Shown: positions 60,723 through 64,000 of the stretch, piece by piece
Layout: every line of letters starts with the position of its first letter
How positions within the stretch are numbered: position 1 is the first letter of the stretch
NCBI GenBank assembly: GCA_963701115.1
Contig: OY969566.1
Coordinates: forward strand, 3,224,001 to 3,288,000
Reading direction: 5' to 3'
DNA length: 64,000 nt
Source: Dokdonella sp963701115
GTDB taxonomy: Bacteria; Pseudomonadota; Gammaproteobacteria; Xanthomonadales; Rhodanobacteraceae
Made by a program: the position numbers and the translations under genes
Notes under the pieces: generated by a model
Seen by the model: the letters and a program-made list of their open reading frames with translations, nothing else
The model's database searches: none
Told to the model about the DNA's origin: nothing

Positions 60723-62099
60723 ATGTTTGAATCCCTGAGCCAACGCCTTTCTTCAACCGTCGAACGCCTGCGCGGCCGTGGCCGGCTGACCGAAGCGAAC
60801 ATCCGCGAATCGATGCGCGAGGTACGCATTGCCCTGCTCGAAGCCGATGTCGCCCTGCCGGTTGTGCAGGCATTGGTTCAGCGCGTGCAGGTTCGTGCGA
60901 TTGGCCAGGAGGTCATGAAGAGCCTGACCCCGGGCCAGGCTTTGATCAAGGTTGTGCGTGACGAATTGACGGCATTGATGGGCTCGGTCAATACCGATCT
61001 GAATCTGGCTGCCGCGCCACCGGCGATTGTTCTGGTTGCCGGCTTGCAGGGCGCCGGCAAAACCACGACCGTGGCCAAGCTGGCGCGCTTCCTGCGCGAG
61101 CGCAAGAAGAAGAAAGTCATGGTCGTCAGTTGCGACGTCTATCGGCCAGCGGCCATCGAACAGTTGCGTACCCTGGCCGTCCAGGTCGAGGTATTGTTCC
61201 ATCCCTCGTCACCGGATCAGGCGCCAGTCGCGATTGCCGCCGCCGCACTGGATGCGGCGAAGAAGAATTTTGCCGACGTGCTGATTGTCGATACCGCAGG
61301 ACGCCTGCATGTCGATGCCGCGATGATGGATGAGATCAAGGTGCTGCATGCCTCGCTCGATCCGGTCGAGACCCTGTTCGTGGTCGATTCGATGACCGGC
61401 CAGGATGCCGCGAATACGGCCAAGGCGTTCTCCGATGCGCTGCCGCTGACCGGCGTCATCCTGACCAAGACCGATGGTGATGCGCGTGGCGGTGCCGCCT
61501 TGTCGGTGCGCTATATCACCGGCCGGCCGATCAAGTTTATCGGTGCCGGCGAAAAAACCGATGCACTGGAGCCGTTCCACCCCGATCGACTGGCCCAGCG
61601 CATCCTCGGCATGGGTGATGTGCTCTCCCTGGTCGAAGAGGTCGAGCGCAAGGTTGACCAGGAGCAGGCCCGGAAGCTGGCTGAAAAGGTCATGAAGGGC
61701 AAGCGCTTCGATCTCAACGACATGAAGAGCCAGCTCGAACAGATGATCAACATGGGCGGCATGGCGTCGTTGATGGACAAGCTGCCCGGCATGGGTGGCA
61801 TGTCCGAGCAGGTCAAGGCCAAGGTCAACGACAAGCAGGTTCACCACATGATCGCGATCATCAACTCGATGACCCGGAAGGAGCGCCGTCATCCGGATCT
61901 GCTCAAAGGCTCGCGTCGTGCCCGTGTCGCGCGCGGCTCGGGTCAGCAGCCGGCCGATGTCAATCGCCTGCTCAAGCAGTACCAGCAGATGGAAAAGATG
62001 ATGTCCAAGCTCGGCAGCGGCGGCATCAAGGGCATGATGCGGCAGATGAAGGGCGCGATGCGTGGCATGGGTGGTGGTGGCTTTCAGCCCCCGCAGTGA
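60723..62099 (+). CDS. ffh: Signal recognition particle protein
   Basis: 458 aa SRP54 GTPase that targets nascent membrane proteins. N domain with 'RLTEANIRESMREVRIALLEADVALPVV'; G-domain P-loop GLQGAGKT at 107-114, 'DTAGRLHVDAAMM', and TKTDGDARGG; a methionine-rich M domain ('MMSKLGSGGIKGMMRQMKGAMRGMGGGGF') that binds signal peptides and 4.5S RNA. ATG 60723; the frame from 60636 overlaps the divergent ccsA gene. Confidence 0.97.
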   Translation: MFESLSQRLSSTVERLRGRGRLTEANIRESMREVRIALLEADVALPVVQALVQRVQVRAIGQEVMKSLTPGQALIKVVRDELTALMGSVNTDLNLAAAPPAIVLVAGLQGAGKTTTVAKLARFLRERKKKKVMVVSCDVYRPAAIEQLRTLAVQVEVLFHPSSPDQAPVAIAAAALDAAKKNFADVLIVDTAGRLHVDAAMMDEIKVLHASLDPVETLFVVDSMTGQDAANTAKAFSDALPLTGVILTKTDGDARGGAALSVRYITGRPIKFIGAGEKTDALEPFHPDRLAQRILGMGDVLSLVEEVERKVDQEQARKLAEKVMKGKRFDLNDMKSQLEQMINMGGMASLMDKLPGMGGMSEQVKAKVNDKQVHHMIAIINSMTRKERRHPDLLKGSRRARVARGSGQQPADVNRLLKQYQQMEKMMSKLGSGGIKGMMRQMKGAMRGMGGGGFQPPQ

Positions 62100-62114
62100 G
62101 CACGGCCGGGCTGT

Positions 62115-62138
62115 GCCTGATCGTATTCCGGATCAGGC
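62115..62138 (+). terminator. Hairpin after ffh, no T-run
   Basis: GCCTGATC (62115-62122) and GATCAGGC (62131-62138), perfect 8-bp arms with an 8-nt loop. No T-tract follows, so it may be a weak or Rho-dependent end of the ffh transcript. Confidence 0.45.
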
Positions 62139-62204
62139 CGACCGCCATTCAACATTCTGCGGCACGCTTCAAACGCTGGAAGTACGGGCTAAATGCTTGC
62201 GGGG

Positions 62205-62233
62205 CTTTCATTTTTCCGCAAATCCGCTAAAAT
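62205..62233 (+). promoter_or_regulatory. rpsP operon promoter
   Basis: CTTTCA (62205-62210), 17-bp spacer, TAAAAT (62228-62233), ahead of rpsP by about 75 bp. The -10 matches the consensus well, the -35 moderately. Confidence 0.55.
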
Positions 62234-62308
62234 GCCCGGCTCCCTTGGCCCGACCCGGTTTTTATCCGGTGTGCGCGCCGGAAACTTCAGCAATATCAGA
62301 GAGATAAC

Positions 62309-62569
62309 ATGGTCAAGATTCGCCTTTCACGCGGTGGTGCGAAGAAACGCCCGTTCTACCACATCGTTGTTGCCGACCAGCGCGATGCTCGCGACGGCCG
62401 CAATATCGAGCGCGTCGGCTTCTACAACCCGATCGCAGCCGGTCAGGACGTCAAGCTCAAGCTCGACACCGATCGCGTCAAGCATTGGGTCGACAACGGC
62501 GCCCAGCTGACTGAAAAGGTCAAGGCGCTGTACAAGGCTGCATCGAAGCAGGCTGCGCAAGCGGCGTGA
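62309..62569 (+). CDS. rpsP: 30S ribosomal protein S16
   Basis: 86 aa. 'MVKIRLSRGGAKKRPFYHIV', 'DARDGRNIERVGFYNPIA' and 'WVDNGAQLTEKVKALYK' are the S16 signatures. An early 30S assembly protein. First gene of the rpsP-rimM-trmD-rplS operon; its stop overlaps the rimM GTG (GTGA). Confidence 0.97.
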   Translation: MVKIRLSRGGAKKRPFYHIVVADQRDARDGRNIERVGFYNPIAAGQDVKLKLDTDRVKHWVDNGAQLTEKVKALYKAASKQAAQAA

Positions 62570-63081
62570 TTGCGGTGGGTGACCGGTTGATCCTGGTGGG
62601 CAGGATCGTCGGGCTGCACGGTGTGGCGGGCGAGGTCAAACTTGAATCGTATACCGAGCCACGGACACGGATATTCCACTACCAGCCGTGGTTGTTGAGT
62701 TCGTTCTCCGGAGATCGCGAGATCAGTGGTTGTCGCGGCAGGGAGCAGGGCAAGGGCATTGTTGCGTCCCTGCCGGATATCGACGATCGCGATCGCGCAG
62801 CGAGCCTGATCGGTTGCGAGATCAAGGTCAGGCGATCGGCTCTACCCGAACCGAAACCCGACGAGTATTACTGGACCGATCTCGAAGGACTCGAGGTCGT
62901 CACCATCGAAGGCGTGTCGCTGGGGCGGATTTCGCATCTGCTTGCAACCGGTGCCAACGATGTCATGGTGGTGCGGGATGGTGAGCGTGAGCGGTTGTTG
63001 CCTTTCGTGCTCGATGATTATGTGAAGACTGTGGATTTCGATGCGGGCCGGGTCACGGTCGATTGGGATCCGGAGTTCTAG
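62566..63081 (+). CDS. rimM: Ribosome maturation factor RimM
   Basis: 171 aa, needed for 30S head maturation and binding S19. N-terminal 'LVGRIVGLHGVAGEVKLESYTEP', then the PRC-barrel with 'EYYWTDLEGLEVV' and 'LLATGANDVMVVR...ERLLPFV'. Begins at GTG inside the rpsP stop. 24 bp before trmD. Confidence 0.95.
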   Translation: MIAVGDRLILVGRIVGLHGVAGEVKLESYTEPRTRIFHYQPWLLSSFSGDREISGCRGREQGKGIVASLPDIDDRDRAASLIGCEIKVRRSALPEPKPDEYYWTDLEGLEVVTIEGVSLGRISHLLATGANDVMVVRDGERERLLPFVLDDYVKTVDFDAGRVTVDWDPEF

Positions 63082-63105
63082 CTCGGACTGGCTGGATACT
63101 GCGCG

Positions 63106-63855
63106 ATGCGCATCGACGTCATCACGCTGTTTCCCGAGTTCATTGATTCCTGTGCAGGGATTGGTGTGGTGGGCAGGGCGCAGGAGCGCGGATTGCTTGA
63201 GGTGAAGACCTGCAATCCGCGGGATTTCGCGACCGACAATCACCGCACCGTCGACAGCCGTCCTTTTGGGGGCGGCCCCGGCATGTTGATGACGATTGCG
63301 CCATTGCGCGACGCGCTTGAGAAAGTGCGCGCAGCTTCGGCGGAGCCGGCAAGAGTGATTTATCTGAGTCCGCAGGGAGTGCGGCTCACGCAGGGAAAAG
63401 TCGTCGAGCTGGCGCGCATGGATCGACTGATCCTGTTGTGCGGCCGCTACGAGGGTGTTGACGAGCGCGTGCTGGAAAATCTGGTCGACGAGGAGATCTC
63501 CATCGGCGACTACGTGCTTTCAGGTGGTGAATTGGCAGCCGCCGTCGTGATTGACGCGATTGGACGATTGCAGGATGGCGCGTTGAACGACGCGCAGTCC
63601 GCCGAGCAGGATTCCTTCAGCGGAGGCCTGCTCGATTGTCCGCACTACACCCGACCGGTCAGTGATGACCTCGGCGATGTGCCGGAAGTCTTGTTGTCGG
63701 GTGATCACGCGATGATCCGGCGCTGGCGTCGCAAGCAGGCTCTAGGAAGAACCTGGCTGCGCCGTCCCGATTTGCTGGCGCGTGTGGAACTCGATGATGA
63801 GGCCCATGCGTTGCTTGAAGAATTCCGCCGGGAACATCAGGCGGCCAAGGACTAG
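63106..63855 (+). CDS. trmD: tRNA (guanine-N1)-methyltransferase
   Basis: 249 aa SPOUT enzyme methylating G37 to m1G, preventing frameshifting. 'MRIDVITLFPEFIDS', the trefoil-knot SAM site 'VIYLSPQGVRLTQ', 'LILLCGRYEGVDERVLE' and 'EEISIGDYVLSGGELAA', and 'DCPHYTRP' are intact. Dimer; standard length. Followed by rplS. Confidence 0.97.
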   Translation: MRIDVITLFPEFIDSCAGIGVVGRAQERGLLEVKTCNPRDFATDNHRTVDSRPFGGGPGMLMTIAPLRDALEKVRAASAEPARVIYLSPQGVRLTQGKVVELARMDRLILLCGRYEGVDERVLENLVDEEISIGDYVLSGGELAAAVVIDAIGRLQDGALNDAQSAEQDSFSGGLLDCPHYTRPVSDDLGDVPEVLLSGDHAMIRRWRRKQALGRTWLRRPDLLARVELDDEAHALLEEFRREHQAAKD

Positions 63856-63909
63856 CGGGGCGGCTGGAGCCGAACCTGCAAGATGAATCCAACGATACTG
63901 GTGAATGCC

Positions 63910-64000
63910 ATGAACCTCCTCCAACAATTCGAAGCAGAACAGATCACCCGCACCCTGCCGAAGTTCGGCCCCGGCGATACCGTCGTGGTCAACGTCAAGG
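63910..64000 (+). CDS. rplS: 50S ribosomal protein L19 (partial, cut by window end)
   Basis: The first 30 codons of L19: MNLLQQFEAEQITRTLPKFG then the 'PGDTVVVNVK' start of the conserved domain. The gene continues beyond 64000. ATG 63910 has GGTGA upstream; in-frame ATGs at 63904 and 63883 are alternatives. Forms the 30S-50S bridge. Confidence 0.9.
   Translation, partial: MNLLQQFEAEQITRTLPKFGPGDTVVVNVK

Noticed and set aside
1..64000. Prophage, secretion island or defence system
   Set aside because: No integrase, phage structural genes, restriction or toxin-antitoxin genes are visible. The window is dominated by conserved chromosomal genes.

Overview
This 64 kb window looks like a chromosomal stretch from a GC-rich gammaproteobacterium of the Xanthomonadales/Lysobacterales. 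The evidence is a fused leucine/isoleucine-valine operon behind a ribosome-mediated attenuator, a Kdo kinase (kdkA), a PA4780-type RIO kinase, a secreted protein ending in a '..FIDGFE' tail, and intergenic GTAG-headed REP/BIME repeats. This placement is inferred from gene content and not from a database search. No phage, plasmid, CRISPR array, rRNA or convincing tRNA is visible.

Layout. 0-8.3 kb: a RluA-type pseudouridine synthase, a DUF6164 membrane protein, then a 2.8 kb tandem array of 13 BIME units between convergent genes. DUF1993, the RNA helicase dbpA, a small membrane protein, a lipoprotein and a CsaA/YgjH-like tRNA-binding protein follow. 8.5-19.5 kb: promoter, leader peptide and attenuator, then leuA-ilvE-leuC-leuD-leuB-ilvD-ilvC-ilvG/B-ilvH. 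These genes are mostly joined by ATGA or TGATG overlaps and give almost the whole branched-chain amino-acid pathway from pyruvate; ilvA is absent. 19.6-30.5 kb: PDZ lipoprotein, EamA transporter, DUF2254, ChaC-like cyclotransferase, nitroreductase, DUF4139, TRIC channel, the divergent pair serA / D-2-hydroxyglutarate dehydrogenase-like gene, trxC, and two small cysteine-rich proteins. 30.8-43.2 kb: methyltransferase, cupin, RIO kinase, a 298-bp MITE-like element, an S9 peptidase, glutaminyl cyclase, a 33-residue lysine-rich microprotein, a TrhO-like protein, mfd and a GNAT acetyltransferase. 43.2-48.2 kb: a GT9 glycosyltransferase, then kdkA, an MBL hydrolase and moaA-moaC-moaD-moaE, tightly coupled. 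48.3-54.2 kb: a secreted beta-helix protein, a desaturase, a small exported protein, mscS, a 158-bp MITE-like element and a DUF4124/HEXXH protein. 54.3-64 kb: rpsF-rpsR-rplI, dnaB-alr-radA, a CcsA/YpjD-like protein, ffh and rpsP-rimM-trmD-rplS (cut by the window edge).

Most coding content is ordinary housekeeping. The less ordinary signals are in the non-coding DNA: the 13-unit BIME array, the leu/ilv attenuator (whose leader-peptide AUG may lie at the transcript's 5' end), two MITE-like elements with 25-bp and 16-bp terminal inverted repeats, a REP pair with 32-bp perfect arms, and a short dispersed motif. I found no convincing new defence or metabolic system.
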